NCBI GenBank assembly: GCA_024236075.1
Contig: JACKLE010000006.1
Span: 1 to 64,000 of the forward strand
Source of the DNA: Alphaproteobacteria bacterium
Lineage (GTDB): Bacteria; Pseudomonadota; Alphaproteobacteria; JACAEB01
Reading direction: 5' to 3'
Length of the DNA: 64,000 nucleotides
Below the pieces are notes generated by a model. That model worked only from the letters and a program-made list of their open reading frames with translations, had not been told where the DNA came from and did no database searches. The translations under genes were made by a program, and so were the position numbers. Of this stretch, positions 33,148 through 41,792 are shown in pieces (within the stretch, counting starts at the first letter, position 1; each line of letters begins with the position of its first letter).

Positions 33148-34077
33148 TCAGCTCGAGGCCCGAACGGACATCGGCAGGTACGATTCGACGGGCGCGCCGC
33201 CCGCCACGACCGCCGCCTTCAGCGTGTTCGCGAGAAGGCATGCGACCGTCATCGGCCCGACGCCCTTCGGCACGGGCGTGATCGCGCCCGCCACCTGGGC
33301 CGCCTCGTCGAAGGCGACGTCGCCGACGAGGCGCGTCTTGCCCGGCGTTTCGGACGGCACGCGGTTGATGCCGACATCGACGACCGTCGCGCCGGGCTTG
33401 ATCCACGAGCCGCGCACGAAGCCGGGTCGCCCGACCGCGGCGACGAGAATATCGGCGGAGCGCGCCAGGCCTTCGAGGTCGCCGGTGCGCGAATGGGCCA
33501 TCGTGACCGTCGCGTCGCTCTGGAGGAGAAGCGCGCCGAGCGGCCGGCCGACGAGGATCGAGCGCCCGAGGACGACGGCTCTGAGGCCCGCGAGGCTTTG
33601 CCCCCGGATGCCGGCGATGAGGATTCGGCAGCCGAGCGGCGTGCAGGGAACGAATCCCGGGCGCCCGAGGAAGAGCCGTCCGGCCGAGGCGGGCGTAAGC
33701 CCGTCGACGTCCTTCTCCGGCGCGAGCGCATCGAGAACCCGCGCCGGGTCGATATGGGCGGGCAGGGGCATCTGCACGAGAATGCCGTGCACGGCGGGAT
33801 CGGCCGAGAGGCGCGCGACCTCGCCGACGACCTCGGCCTCGCTGGCGGTCGCCGGCAGCCTCACCGCCGCCGAGGCCATGCCCGCCTCGCCGGTCTCCCG
33901 CACCTTCGAGCGCACATAGACCTCGCTCGCGGGGTCCTCGCCCACGAGGACGACCGCGAGTCCGGGAACGAGTCCCCGGTCCGCCTTCAGCCGGGCGACG
34001 CCTTCCTTGACCTCGCGGCGAAGCTCCGCCGCGACCGCCGCGCCGTCGATGAGCCGTGCCGGAGGCGTTCCGCTCAT
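33148..34077 (-). CDS. folD: Bifunctional methylenetetrahydrofolate dehydrogenase / methenyltetrahydrofolate cyclohydrolase
   Basis: A 309-residue FolD. YVRSKVRETGEAGM holds the catalytic Lys (Y-x3-K motif), VQMPLPAHIDP the folate site, DVDGLTPASAGRL and PCTPLGC the conserved loops, and VVLGRSILVGRPLGALL the NADP-binding motif. It interconverts the one-carbon forms of tetrahydrofolate in the cytoplasm. Its start overlaps the DUF167 gene stop by 4 nt, giving a YggT-DUF167-folD operon, an order widespread in alphaproteobacteria. Confidence 0.95.
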   Translation of the reverse strand: MSGTPPARLIDGAAVAAELRREVKEGVARLKADRGLVPGLAVVLVGEDPASEVYVRSKVRETGEAGMASAAVRLPATASEAEVVGEVARLSADPAVHGILVQMPLPAHIDPARVLDALAPEKDVDGLTPASAGRLFLGRPGFVPCTPLGCRILIAGIRGQSLAGLRAVVLGRSILVGRPLGALLLQSDATVTMAHSRTGDLEGLARSADILVAAVGRPGFVRGSWIKPGATVVDVGINRVPSETPGKTRLVGDVAFDEAAQVAGAITPVPKGVGPMTVACLLANTLKAAVVAGGAPVESYLPMSVRASS

Positions 34078-34406
34078 GCCCTGTCCTCCTTCGCCGTCAG
34101 GATGCGGCCGAGAGCCGCTTCGAGCGCCGCGGCGTCGCCGCGCACGCGCAAGGTCTTGAGCCGGGCGCCGGCGCCCCCCGTGAGCTCGACCGCCGAGCGC
34201 GGCACCGCGAGCGCCTTCGCGACCAGGGCGACGAGCGCCGCATTGGCCTTGCCGTCCTCGGGCACGGCGCGCACGCGGGCCTTGAGATGCGCCCGGCCGT
34301 CGCTCGCGGTCTCGATTCCCTCGAGCGCGTCGCGCGAGGAGCGAGGCGTCAGCCGTATACGGACCTCGAGCCCGCCCTCGACCGCGCGGGCCGCCGCCCG
34401 GCTCAT
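34074..34406 (-). CDS. DUF167 (YggU) family protein
   Basis: A 110-residue protein with the DUF167 core: VRIRLTPRSSRDALEGIE, LKARVRAVPEDGKANAALVALVAKAL and VELTGGAGARLKTLRV. From family knowledge, these small alpha/beta proteins commonly sit next to YggT, and their function is not firmly established. It overlaps both neighbours by 4 nt (YggT upstream, folD downstream). The open frame extends to 34646, but the ATG at 34406 fits the fold and the overlap. Confidence 0.88.
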   Translation of the reverse strand: MSRAAARAVEGGLEVRIRLTPRSSRDALEGIETASDGRAHLKARVRAVPEDGKANAALVALVAKALAVPRSAVELTGGAGARLKTLRVRGDAAALEAALGRILTAKEDRA

Positions 34407-34693
34407 TGCAGGTATTTCGCGTCCGCCCACTGGAGGGTGTACTGCAGCACGGAAATGAGGATGAGCGCGATGAGCGGCGAGAGGTCGAGCCCGCCCACGG
34501 GCGGCACGACGCGGCGGATCGGCGCCAGAATCGGGCGCGTGATCTGGCCGAGAACGAATTGGACCCGCGCGACGAGCGGATTTCGAATATTGAGCACGTT
34601 GAAGCCGACGAGCCAGCTCATGACGACATCGATCACGATGACCCATGTCACGATGCCGAGGACCGTGACCAAGAGATAGGTGATCGGGTTCAT
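34403..34693 (-). CDS. YggT family membrane protein
   Basis: A 96-residue protein with two membrane helices (ITYLLVTVLGIVTWVIVIDVV and LSPLIALILISVLQYTL) separated by NIRNPLVARVQFVLGQITRPILAPIRRVVP, the YggT signature loop. It is a single YggT unit rather than the double one of E. coli. Relatives are linked to cell division, envelope shape and osmotic tolerance. First gene of the yggT-DUF167-folD operon. Confidence 0.9.
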   Translation of the reverse strand: MNPITYLLVTVLGIVTWVIVIDVVMSWLVGFNVLNIRNPLVARVQFVLGQITRPILAPIRRVVPPVGGLDLSPLIALILISVLQYTLQWADAKYLQ

Positions 34694-34864
34694 ATGGATG
34701 CCTCCCGTCCGCGGAATTCAGGCGGGGCGGGCCTTCGTGAGCGGCCCCGTGCCCGGCCCGTTCAGCCTATGCCTATAAGCGTTTCGCGCCGCCTCGCAAA
34801 GACCGCAGGACCCCCGGGCGCGCTTGACAGCCCGGGAGGCGGGTTTCTAGATACCGCGCACCTC

Positions 34865-34940
34865 GGGGCAGTAGCTCAGTTGGGAGAGCGCGACGTTCGC
34901 AATGTCGAGGTCAGGGGTTCGATCCCCCTCTGCTCCACCA
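34865..34940 (+). tRNA. tRNA-Ala (anticodon CGC)
   Basis: A 76-nt cloverleaf with encoded CCA. The acceptor stem GGGGCAG pairs with CTGCTCC and contains G3:U70, the alanine identity pair. The D arm is GCTC/GAGC, the anticodon stem CGACG/TGTCG with loop TTCGCAA (anticodon CGC, reading GCG), and the T arm has GGTTCGATCC-like sequence. No genes are cotranscribed; phaC lies convergently downstream. Confidence 0.95.
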
Positions 34941-34974
34941 TCCCGATCCTTCGACCGGCGCCGGGCCTAGCCCG

Positions 34975-36849
34975 TCACGGCGCGAGCACATAGCTGCCCG
35001 GCGCGTCGGCGAGCGCGGGATAGCCGGCCGCGCCGATCGGCGGGGGCGCCACGCGAGCGCCCGAATGGCGCGCGAGCCAGTCGGCCCATTCGGGCCACCA
35101 GGAACCCTCCTTGAGGACGGCGCGCTGGAGCCAGCGGTCGGGGTCGAGATAGAGCTCGTCCTCGCTTTTGGTCAGCACGCGGAAATGGCGGCCGGGATGT
35201 CCCGGCTCGGACACGATGCCGACATTGTGGCCGCCGTTCGTGAGGAGAAACGTCACTTCCGTGTCGGCCAGGAGGTGAATCTTGAAGGCCGAGCGCCAGG
35301 GCACGACATGGTCCCATTCGGTGCCCACCGCGAAGACGGGCGCCGAGATGTCGGAGAGCGTGATGGGCCTGCCCGCAACCTCGTAGCGGCCTTCCGCGAG
35401 GTCGTTCTGCAGGAAGAGGCGGTGCAGATATTCGGTGTGCATGCGATAGGGCAGCCGCGTCGCGTCGGCGTTCCAGGCCATGAGGTCGCTCATGGGCCGG
35501 CGCTCGCCCATGAGGTAGTCGCGGACGATGCGCGACCAGACGAGGTCGTTCGAGCGCAGGATCTGGAAGGCCCCGGCCATCTGCTTGGTATCGAGGAAGC
35601 CCTGCTCCCACATGAGATCCTGCAGGAAGGAGAGCTGGGCCTCGTCGATGAAGAGCATGAGCTCTCCGGCTTCGGTGAAGTCGGTCTCGGAAGCGAGCAG
35701 CGTGACGGTCTTGAGCCGCTCGTCGCCGTCGCGCGCCATGGCCGAGGCGGCGATCGACAGGAGCGTGCCGCCGAGGCAGTAGCCGGCCGCATGGACCTGC
35801 GTGTCGGGCACGATCGCCCCGATCGCATCGAGAGCCGCCATGACGCCGAGCTTCAGGTAGTCCTCCATGCCCTTCTCGCGATCCTCCGGGGCCGGATTTT
35901 TCCACGAGACGATGAAGACGGTATGGCCCTTGTCGAGGAGATAGCGCACGAGCGAATTTCCCGGGCTCAGATCGAGGATGTAGTATTTCATGATCCAGGC
36001 CGGAACGATGAGGACGGGCTCCTTCGTCACCGTGTCGGTCCTCGGCTCGTATTGGATGAGCTCGATGAGATCGTTCGCGAGGACCACCTTTCCGGGCGTG
36101 ACGGCCACCTCGTGGCCTGGCCTGTAGGCCTCGGCGCCGACCGGCGGCTTCGCCGAGATCGCCCGCTCGCGATCCTCGATGAAGTTGAGGAGGCCCTTGA
36201 CGAGGTTCATGCCGCCCTGGCGCAGCGTGTGGGCGAGAAGCTCGGGATTGGTGAGCAGGAAGTTCGTCGGCGCGAACATGTCGAGGATCTGGCGCGCCGC
36301 GAAGGACACGGACTTTTCGTGGCGGCGCGAAACGCCGGGCACGTCCGTCGTCGCGTTGTGCCACCATTGCTGCTGCAGAAGGAAGGCCTGCCGGATCTGG
36401 GCGAACGGCACCTGCTGCCAGGCCTTCCCGTCGAAGCGACGATCCTGCGGCAGAGGCTCGATACAGGGCTCCGCTGCGCCCCCGTGCAGCGCGTACCGGG
36501 TGAGCGCGGTCGCCAAGCGCGTCGATTTCTTGACGGCCTTCTCGACGAGCTGCAGCCGCTTGCCCGGCGCCATCGCGAGATGGAGCGCCCAGTCCGAATA
36601 GGCGAGCATCATCGCGGCGGGCGAGATGCCGCCCGTGATGCGCGCAAGCCCCGCGTGAAGCGAGCGGTCGACGATCTCCGCGATCGCCGTCGAGGCGTAG
36701 GAATCGCGCTCGAAACGCTCCCAGCGGAGATGCGCGGCGGCTTCGGCCGGACGTGCCTCGGACGCGGAGGACCGGGGCAAAGCCGCGTTCGCCGTGCCGG
36801 AACGGGACGCGGCGGAAGCCCGGTCGGCTCGTGCTTCGGCGCTGGGCAT
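34975..36849 (-). CDS. phaC: Class I poly(3-hydroxyalkanoate) synthase
   Basis: A 624-residue PhaC, typical class I length. The lipase-like box GYCLGGT has the nucleophile Cys358; the catalytic Asp is in GTEWDHVVPW and the His in NGGHNVG. PWIMKYYILDLSPGNSLVRYL and FIVSWKNP are family landmarks. It polymerises 3-hydroxyacyl-CoA into storage granules. No phaA, phaB, phasin or phaR gene is adjacent. The first 50 residues are Ala-rich and low complexity, so the start at 36849 could be a little early. It converges on tRNA-Ala. Confidence 0.95.
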   Translation of the reverse strand: MPSAEARADRASAASRSGTANAALPRSSASEARPAEAAAHLRWERFERDSYASTAIAEIVDRSLHAGLARITGGISPAAMMLAYSDWALHLAMAPGKRLQLVEKAVKKSTRLATALTRYALHGGAAEPCIEPLPQDRRFDGKAWQQVPFAQIRQAFLLQQQWWHNATTDVPGVSRRHEKSVSFAARQILDMFAPTNFLLTNPELLAHTLRQGGMNLVKGLLNFIEDRERAISAKPPVGAEAYRPGHEVAVTPGKVVLANDLIELIQYEPRTDTVTKEPVLIVPAWIMKYYILDLSPGNSLVRYLLDKGHTVFIVSWKNPAPEDREKGMEDYLKLGVMAALDAIGAIVPDTQVHAAGYCLGGTLLSIAASAMARDGDERLKTVTLLASETDFTEAGELMLFIDEAQLSFLQDLMWEQGFLDTKQMAGAFQILRSNDLVWSRIVRDYLMGERRPMSDLMAWNADATRLPYRMHTEYLHRLFLQNDLAEGRYEVAGRPITLSDISAPVFAVGTEWDHVVPWRSAFKIHLLADTEVTFLLTNGGHNVGIVSEPGHPGRHFRVLTKSEDELYLDPDRWLQRAVLKEGSWWPEWADWLARHSGARVAPPPIGAAGYPALADAPGSYVLAP

Positions 36850-37074
36850 GGCATCGCTCCGGCTCGCGAGGCGGGCAACGGGATATCGTCCGCCGGCGGG
36901 GCACAGTCAATCGGCAGATCGCCGCGCCGGCGTTGACCCATCGCAAGCCGTCGCCCCGGCGCGGCGGGGCGGTCGATTGCCGGCGTCACCCTTGCAATGG
37001 CCCATGCGAGAGACCAGTTTGGTCCCGCGAGGGCGCGGCCTGCGGCTCGTGCGGAAATCGAACGGAGCAGAGTC

Positions 37075-37770
37075 ATGGCCACGACACGCCGCCCGACCAT
37101 CGTCGCGATGGCGCTCCTGTGCCTCGCCTCGCCGGCGCTCGCCGCGGACGAGGCCTCGCTCGCGCCCGTCCCCCAGGAGACCGTCTACGCCTATCGCGTG
37201 ACGACGCCCGATTTCGGCGAGATCGGCCATTACGTCAACCGCATCCGCGCGGACGGCGCGCGCACGATCGTCGACACCGAGATCGCGATCAGGGTCCGCG
37301 TGCTTCTCGTCACGGCGTTCTCGCTCAAGGCCGAGCGGCGCGAGACGTGGCAGGACGGCGCGTTCGTCGGCTTCGACGGCGAGACGCTGAAGAACGGGGC
37401 CACGATCTCGCTCGACGTGCACGCGGAGGATGGCGGCCTCCTGGTCGAGGGGCCGCATGGCGAGAGGCTCGTTCCCGGAAGCGTCATGCCGCTCAATCCG
37501 TGGTCGCCCCATATTCTCGCCATGACCGAGGCCATGTCGACCGAAAGCGGCCGGGTCTACGGGGTGACGATCCGCGACGAGGGGCCCGTCGAGCTCGAGG
37601 TCGAGGGCCGCGAGATCGAGGCGCAGCACTACCTCGTCGAGGGCGACGAAGGCGCCGAGGTGTGGTTCGACGAGGCGGGCAGGCCTGTCCGGTTCGCCAT
37701 CAACGAGGACGGGCGCGTGCTCACCTTCACGCTCGCCTCGTCGCTGGCCGAGCTCGCGCGAGCGGACTAG
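37075..37770 (+). CDS. Periplasmic DUF6134-like protein
   Basis: A 231-residue exported protein. ATG 37075 has GGAG about 7 nt upstream and is followed by a Sec signal (VAMALLCLASPALAADE, Ala-x-Ala cleavage near residue 24). The mature part is beta-rich: YAYRVTTPDFGEIGHYVNRI, IRVRVLLVTAFSLKAERRETW, GRVYGVTIRDEG and QHYLVEGDEGAEVWFDEAGRPVRF. It resembles the family of secreted proteins annotated as DUF6134, whose role is unknown. It stands alone, divergent from phaC by 225 bp. No catalytic motif is evident. Confidence 0.65.
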   Translation: MATTRRPTIVAMALLCLASPALAADEASLAPVPQETVYAYRVTTPDFGEIGHYVNRIRADGARTIVDTEIAIRVRVLLVTAFSLKAERRETWQDGAFVGFDGETLKNGATISLDVHAEDGGLLVEGPHGERLVPGSVMPLNPWSPHILAMTEAMSTESGRVYGVTIRDEGPVELEVEGREIEAQHYLVEGDEGAEVWFDEAGRPVRFAINEDGRVLTFTLASSLAELARAD

Positions 37771-38027
37771 GTCACAGACCCACTAGCCTCCACCCCGTCA
37801 TCCCGGAGCCTAGGCGAGCCCGGAAATGCTCGCATTTCCGGCCTTGCGAGCCTTGGCGTCCGGGACCTGCGGCCGGGCGATGCTCCGCAAGCGGCAGATC
37901 CCGGACAGCTCAATTTGCCGGCCAAATCAAACCCCGGCTTTCGCCGGGGCATGGATTTGTGGCAAATCTTGTCCCGGCGAAGGCCGGGATGGCTTCCGGG
38001 ATGACGACGTCATGAGTCGGTGACCTA
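37768..38027. repeat. 260-bp palindromic intergenic element (MITE- or RIME-like)
   Basis: The element is bounded by TAGGTCAC (37768-37775) and its complement GTGACCTA (38020-38027). Inside are GTCATCCCGGA (from 37797) and TCCGGGATGAC (to 38005). Between them are perfect hairpins such as CCGGAAATGC with GCATTTCCGG (37820-37841) and CCCCGGC with GCCGGGG (37932-37949). This nested GTCATCCCGG...CCGGGATGAC layout is typical of short dispersed palindromic repeats in alphaproteobacteria. It slightly overlaps the stop codon region of the gene at 37075-37770. No coding potential. Confidence 0.65.
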
Positions 38028-38044
38028 GGCCGGCCCGCGCTTCC

Positions 38045-39298
38045 TCAGGGTCCGACATACCGCACGCGGAAGACCGTCTTCGACGTGTCGTCCGCGACGA
38101 GGAGGCTTCCGTCGTCGAGCACGAGGAGGCCCGCGGGCCGCCCCCAGACAGCGGCCTTGTCCGTGCCGCCGACCCGAAAGCCCGTCGCGAAATTGTCGTA
38201 CCAGCCGGCCGGCCGGCCGTTCTCGAACTTCACGCGCACCACCTTGTAGCCCGTGGGCTCGGCCGCGTTCCACGAGCCGCGCAGGCTGACGAACGCGTCG
38301 CCGCGATACTCCTCGGGAAAGGCCGCCTTGTCGTAGAAGACGAGGCCGATCGGCGTCGAGTGGGCCTCGAAGAGCACGTCGGGCCGCTTCGCGGCCGCCA
38401 CCATCTCGGGCGCCTTGTCGCCGAAATCGGGGTCCGGATGGCCGCCGATATAGGCATAGGGCCAGCCGAAGAAGTCGCCCGGCTCGATCCTGGTCAGATA
38501 GTCGGGCACCAGGGCGTCGCCGAGACGGTCGCGCTCGTTCACGGTGACGTAGAGATCGTCCGTCCCGGGATAGAAGGCCATGCCCACGGGATTGCGAAGG
38601 CCCGAGGCGAGCGTTTCCTGGCCGCTTCCGTCGCGCGCGAAGCGCTGCACGGTCGCACGCGGCGGCGCCTCCTCGTCGACGTTCCGCCGGCTGCCGATCG
38701 CGACATAGAAATGTCCGCCGTCCGGCGCGAAGGCGAGGGCGCGCGTCCAGTAGCCGCCGGGCGGACTCAGGGCGCCGCGCTCGGTCACGGGGGCGCGCGC
38801 GCCGCCGCGCTCGGCGCCCGCGCGATAGGGGAACCGCCACACGGCGAGCTGATCGGCGATGTAGACCGCGTCCTTCTCGACCACGATGCCGTGCGGCCGG
38901 TTGAGCCCGACGGCGAAGGTCGCCCGCGTCTCGGCGCGGCCGTCATGGTCGCCGTCGCGCAGAAGGGTCACCTTGCCCGCGTCGCTTTCGGCGAGAAGGA
39001 CGTCGCCATTGGGCGCGAGGGCCATCGCCCGCGGGTGGTCGAGATCGTCGGCGAAGACGCTCGCCACGAATCCCGCCGGAACCACGGGGACCTCGTCGGT
39101 TCCCCGAGGCACCACCTGCGGCGGATTGAAGGGCGAGGATTGCTCACGAGGCGAGGGCAGCTCGTCGGCCGAGAACGAAAAGCGCTCGCCCGGATGCTCC
39201 TCGCGCGCCGTCGCGGGACCCGCCGCCGCCAGCAGGGCGAGAGCGCCTGCGGGCCAAAGGCGCGCGGCGAGGCGTCCCAATTCGGGCCGTCGCGTCAT
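38045..39298 (-). CDS. PQQ-dependent sugar dehydrogenase / L-sorbosone dehydrogenase-like protein
   Basis: A 417-residue exported beta-propeller protein. A signal peptide (LARLWPAGALALLAAAGPATA) ends near residue 33. VPAGFVASVFADDLDHPRAMALAPNGDVLLAES, HGIVVEKDAVYIAD, GLRNPVGMAFYPGTDDLYVTVNERD and GDFFGWPYAYIG are typical of the GSDH/sorbosone dehydrogenase fold. VWGRPAGLLVLDDGSLLVADD closes the last blade. These enzymes oxidise sugars in the periplasm with PQQ, but not every member binds it. ATG 39298 is preferred; an in-frame ATG at 39322 adds 8 residues. Confidence 0.8.
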   Translation of the reverse strand: MTRRPELGRLAARLWPAGALALLAAAGPATAREEHPGERFSFSADELPSPREQSSPFNPPQVVPRGTDEVPVVPAGFVASVFADDLDHPRAMALAPNGDVLLAESDAGKVTLLRDGDHDGRAETRATFAVGLNRPHGIVVEKDAVYIADQLAVWRFPYRAGAERGGARAPVTERGALSPPGGYWTRALAFAPDGGHFYVAIGSRRNVDEEAPPRATVQRFARDGSGQETLASGLRNPVGMAFYPGTDDLYVTVNERDRLGDALVPDYLTRIEPGDFFGWPYAYIGGHPDPDFGDKAPEMVAAAKRPDVLFEAHSTPIGLVFYDKAAFPEEYRGDAFVSLRGSWNAAEPTGYKVVRVKFENGRPAGWYDNFATGFRVGGTDKAAVWGRPAGLLVLDDGSLLVADDTSKTVFRVRYVGP

Positions 39299-39550
39299 GT
39301 GATGGCACTTCCCGTCCGCCATGAGGCGAGGACCCTAGATCCGAACGGTCGGGAAGGGAATCGGCCGCGCGCGGATTGCCGCGCGAAAACGACGAAAAGG
39401 GGGGCGGCGGGTGGTCGTCTTGGGGGGTCGTCATACCCGCCGCCCACGACGGCTTTCGCCGCCGATGGACAGGTCTCGCAAGCCCTGTGCCATGGCCGGC
39501 CGGCCCCGGGGAAAAGCCTCCCTTAACGCCTTGGCGTGTATGGACGCGTG

Positions 39551-40012
39551 ATGGCCCCTTCCCGCCCGGCCCTGATCGTCTGCCTCGCCGTCGCGGCCGC
39601 GCTCGCGGCCTCGGCGCCATGCCGCGCGAGCGATCACGGGTCCGGCGGGGGACATGGCAGCCCGCAGGGCTCGGGCACCGCTTCGCGCAAGCCGACCTTC
39701 TCGGACAGCTATCTCGTCATCGAGCCCTTCGTCGTTTCCGTGATCCAGAACGGGCGCGTTCAGGGCTCGCTCCTCATCGAGCTCGGGCTCGACGTCAAGG
39801 ACGGCGCGCTGCGCGACAAGGCCGACCACCTGATGCCCCGGCTGCGCGACGCCTATGTCACGGCCCTGAGCCGGTTCGCCGCGACGCGAATCGAGGTCGG
39901 CGTCGCCCCCAATGTCGAGGCGCTGAGCCGGCTGCTTCAGATGCGTACGGACGAGGCGCTGGGAGCCCCCGGCGCGCAGGTGCTCCTCGCGCAGGTCGTC
40001 CTTCACCGCTAG
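39551..40012 (+). CDS. Small exported FliL-like protein
   Basis: A 153-residue protein with a Sec signal (ALIVCLAVAAALAASAPCRA), a His/Gly-rich linker (HGSGGGHGSPQGSG) and a C-terminal domain: YLVIEPFVVSVIQNGRVQGS, LLIELGLDVKDGALRDKADHL, MPRLRDAYVTALSRFA and VLLAQVVLHR. The order of strands and the PRLRDA segment resemble the FliL periplasmic domain, but no flagellar genes are near and no membrane anchor other than the signal is seen. GTG 39548 and GTG 39536 are alternative starts; no good ribosome binding site marks one. The function is uncertain. Confidence 0.55.
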   Translation: MAPSRPALIVCLAVAAALAASAPCRASDHGSGGGHGSPQGSGTASRKPTFSDSYLVIEPFVVSVIQNGRVQGSLLIELGLDVKDGALRDKADHLMPRLRDAYVTALSRFAATRIEVGVAPNVEALSRLLQMRTDEALGAPGAQVLLAQVVLHR

Positions 40013-40019
40013 AGCCCCG

Positions 40020-40946
40020 TCAGCCGAGGCACGAGGCGAGGTTGCGCGCGATGTCGCGCATCAGCTCGCCATAGAGCTCCGGTCCCGGAACATGATCCGT
40101 CCCCAGAGGATCGAGCGTGCCCGTGCGCACCGGAAGCCCGTCGGCGAGGATCGCCACGAAGCGCGGCTCGAACTGCGGCTCGACGAAGAGGCAGACCGCG
40201 CCGCTTCGGGCGATGAGCCCGCGCAGCTCCTCCAGGCGATGCGCGCTCGGCAGGCGCGAGGGGCTCACCGTCACGGCGGCGACGACGTTGAGGTCGTAAG
40301 CCTCCTCGAAATAGCGGTAGGCGTCGTGAAATACGACGATCGGCCGATGCGCGAGGCCGGCGAGCCGCGCCTTCAGCTCTCCGTCGAGCGCAGCGAGCGC
40401 CGTCGCGAGGCGGTCCGCATTGGCGCGGTAGGCCGGGCCGTTCTCGGGGTCGAGCGCGGCGAGCCGGTCGGCGAGCGCCCGCGCGAGGAGGGCGGCATTC
40501 GCGGCGTCGAGCCAGATATGCGGATCGCTCGGCCCGTGCCCGTCGTCCTCGTGCGCCGCCTCGAACGGTCCGGGCGGCCGCGCGGGCAGGAGGCGCAGGC
40601 CGCTCGTTTCCGAGAGCGTCAGCCGGTCGCCTCTGCCGGCGAGCGCGCGCAGCGGCTTGTCGAGAAAGCGCTCGAGGCCGGGCCCCACCCAGACGACGAG
40701 ATCGGCGCCCGACAGGGCCTCGGCATCGGAGGGCCGCATCTGGTAGGTATGCGGCGAGGCGCCCACCGGCAGCAGGAGGCGCGGCTCGCCGAGCCCGCGC
40801 ATGACTTCGGCCGTGAGCGAATGAATGGGGGCGATGCTGGCGACGACGCGCGGCGCGGCGCCGGCCGGCGCCGCGCATGCGAGCGCCGACGCCAGCCCGA
40901 AGAGGGCCGGCCACAAGCGCGCATGGCGGTGTCGACACGGGTTCAT
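40020..40946 (-). CDS. znuA: Zinc ABC transporter substrate-binding protein
   Basis: A 308-residue binding protein. After a signal (LWPALFGLASALACAAPAGA) come the four zinc-ligand regions: SIAPIHSLTAEVM, ASPHTYQMRPSDAEAL, SDPHIWLDAANA and FHDAYRYFEEAY, with a late Asp/Glu region. The usual His-rich flexible loop is reduced to HEDDGHG. It captures zinc in the periplasm and hands it to ZnuB. The gene diverges from znuC across 73 bp holding a Zur-like palindrome, so both arms should be repressed together when zinc is plentiful. Confidence 0.92.
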   Translation of the reverse strand: MNPCRHRHARLWPALFGLASALACAAPAGAAPRVVASIAPIHSLTAEVMRGLGEPRLLLPVGASPHTYQMRPSDAEALSGADLVVWVGPGLERFLDKPLRALAGRGDRLTLSETSGLRLLPARPPGPFEAAHEDDGHGPSDPHIWLDAANAALLARALADRLAALDPENGPAYRANADRLATALAALDGELKARLAGLAHRPIVVFHDAYRYFEEAYDLNVVAAVTVSPSRLPSAHRLEELRGLIARSGAVCLFVEPQFEPRFVAILADGLPVRTGTLDPLGTDHVPGPELYGELMRDIARNLASCLG

Positions 40947-40971
40947 CTGGCCCTTCTCCGGATAGGCGCAG

Positions 40972-40986
40972 TGTTATATAGTAACA
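40972..40986. promoter_or_regulatory. Zur-type operator between znuA and znuCB
   Basis: TGTTA (40972-40976) and TAACA (40982-40986) form a perfect inverted repeat around TATAG. This matches the core of Zur boxes known from alphaproteobacteria (TGTTATA...TAACA type). It lies 26 bp from the znuA start and 34 bp from the znuC start, where it would cover both divergent promoters. Confidence 0.75.
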
Positions 40987-41019
40987 TTTTGCCGGCGCAA
41001 GGACAGAGAGCGAGGCCGA

Positions 41020-41790
41020 ATGGACGGGGGCACCAACCGGCATGCGGTTCTCATCGCCGCCCGAGGTCTCGGCGTTCGGGCCGGCGGCCACACGCTCATC
41101 GAGCGCGTCGATCTGGAGCTCGTCCGCGGCGAGATCGTGACGCTCATCGGTCCCAACGGGGCGGGCAAGTCGACCCTCGTGAAGGCGCTGCTCGGCCTCG
41201 TGCCGCCCTCGCAGGGCTCGGTGTGGCGCAAGGAGGGGCTCCGGATCGGCTACACCCCGCAAAGCGTCCGGCGCGATCCGACGCTGCCGCTGACGGTCGA
41301 GCGCGTGCTGCGGCTCGGGCGGCGCGTGGACGCGGGCGAGGTCGCGCGCGCGCTCGCCGCCGTCGAGGCTCTCGAGGTCGCGCGCGAGCCCTTTCACGCC
41401 GTCTCGGGCGGCGAGCTGCAGCGCGTGCTGCTCGCCCGGGCGCTTCTTCAGGACCCGGAGCTTCTCGTGCTCGACGAGCCGGTCGCGGGCGTCGATCTCA
41501 CGGGCCAGGCGCGCCTCTACGAGCTGGTCGCGCATCTGCGCGACGAGCGCGGCTTCGGCGTGCTGCTCGTCTCGCACGATCTCCATCTCGTCATGGCCCG
41601 GGCCGATCGCGTGATCTGCCTCAACGGCCATGTGTGCTGCACGGGCGCGGCCAAGGACGTCGTGTCCGATCCGGCCTTTGTCGAGCTTTTCGGGCCGCGC
41701 ATCGCGGGCGAGCTCGCCTTCTACGTCCATGCCCACGACCACGTGCACGACGTGCACGGCCATATCCTGCCGGCCGAGGAGGACCGCTGA
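41020..41790 (+). CDS. znuC: Zinc ABC transporter ATP-binding protein
   Basis: A 256-residue ATPase with Walker A GPNGAGKS, Q-loop YTPQSVRRDP, signature VSGGELQR, Walker B LLVLDEPVAGVD and H-loop LVSHDLHLVM. The C-terminus carries a short His-rich tail (HAHDHVHDVHGH), often seen in ZnuC and possibly a zinc sensor or buffer. It is followed by znuB with a 2-bp gap. The starting ATG lies just after the Zur-like box. Confidence 0.95.
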   Translation: MDGGTNRHAVLIAARGLGVRAGGHTLIERVDLELVRGEIVTLIGPNGAGKSTLVKALLGLVPPSQGSVWRKEGLRIGYTPQSVRRDPTLPLTVERVLRLGRRVDAGEVARALAAVEALEVAREPFHAVSGGELQRVLLARALLQDPELLVLDEPVAGVDLTGQARLYELVAHLRDERGFGVLLVSHDLHLVMARADRVICLNGHVCCTGAAKDVVSDPAFVELFGPRIAGELAFYVHAHDHVHDVHGHILPAEEDR

Positions 41791-41792
41791 CA

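Noticed and set aside
36997..37074. Longer N-terminus for the DUF6134-like gene
   Set aside because: The extra 26 residues would bury the signal peptide; ATG 37075 has the ribosome binding site.
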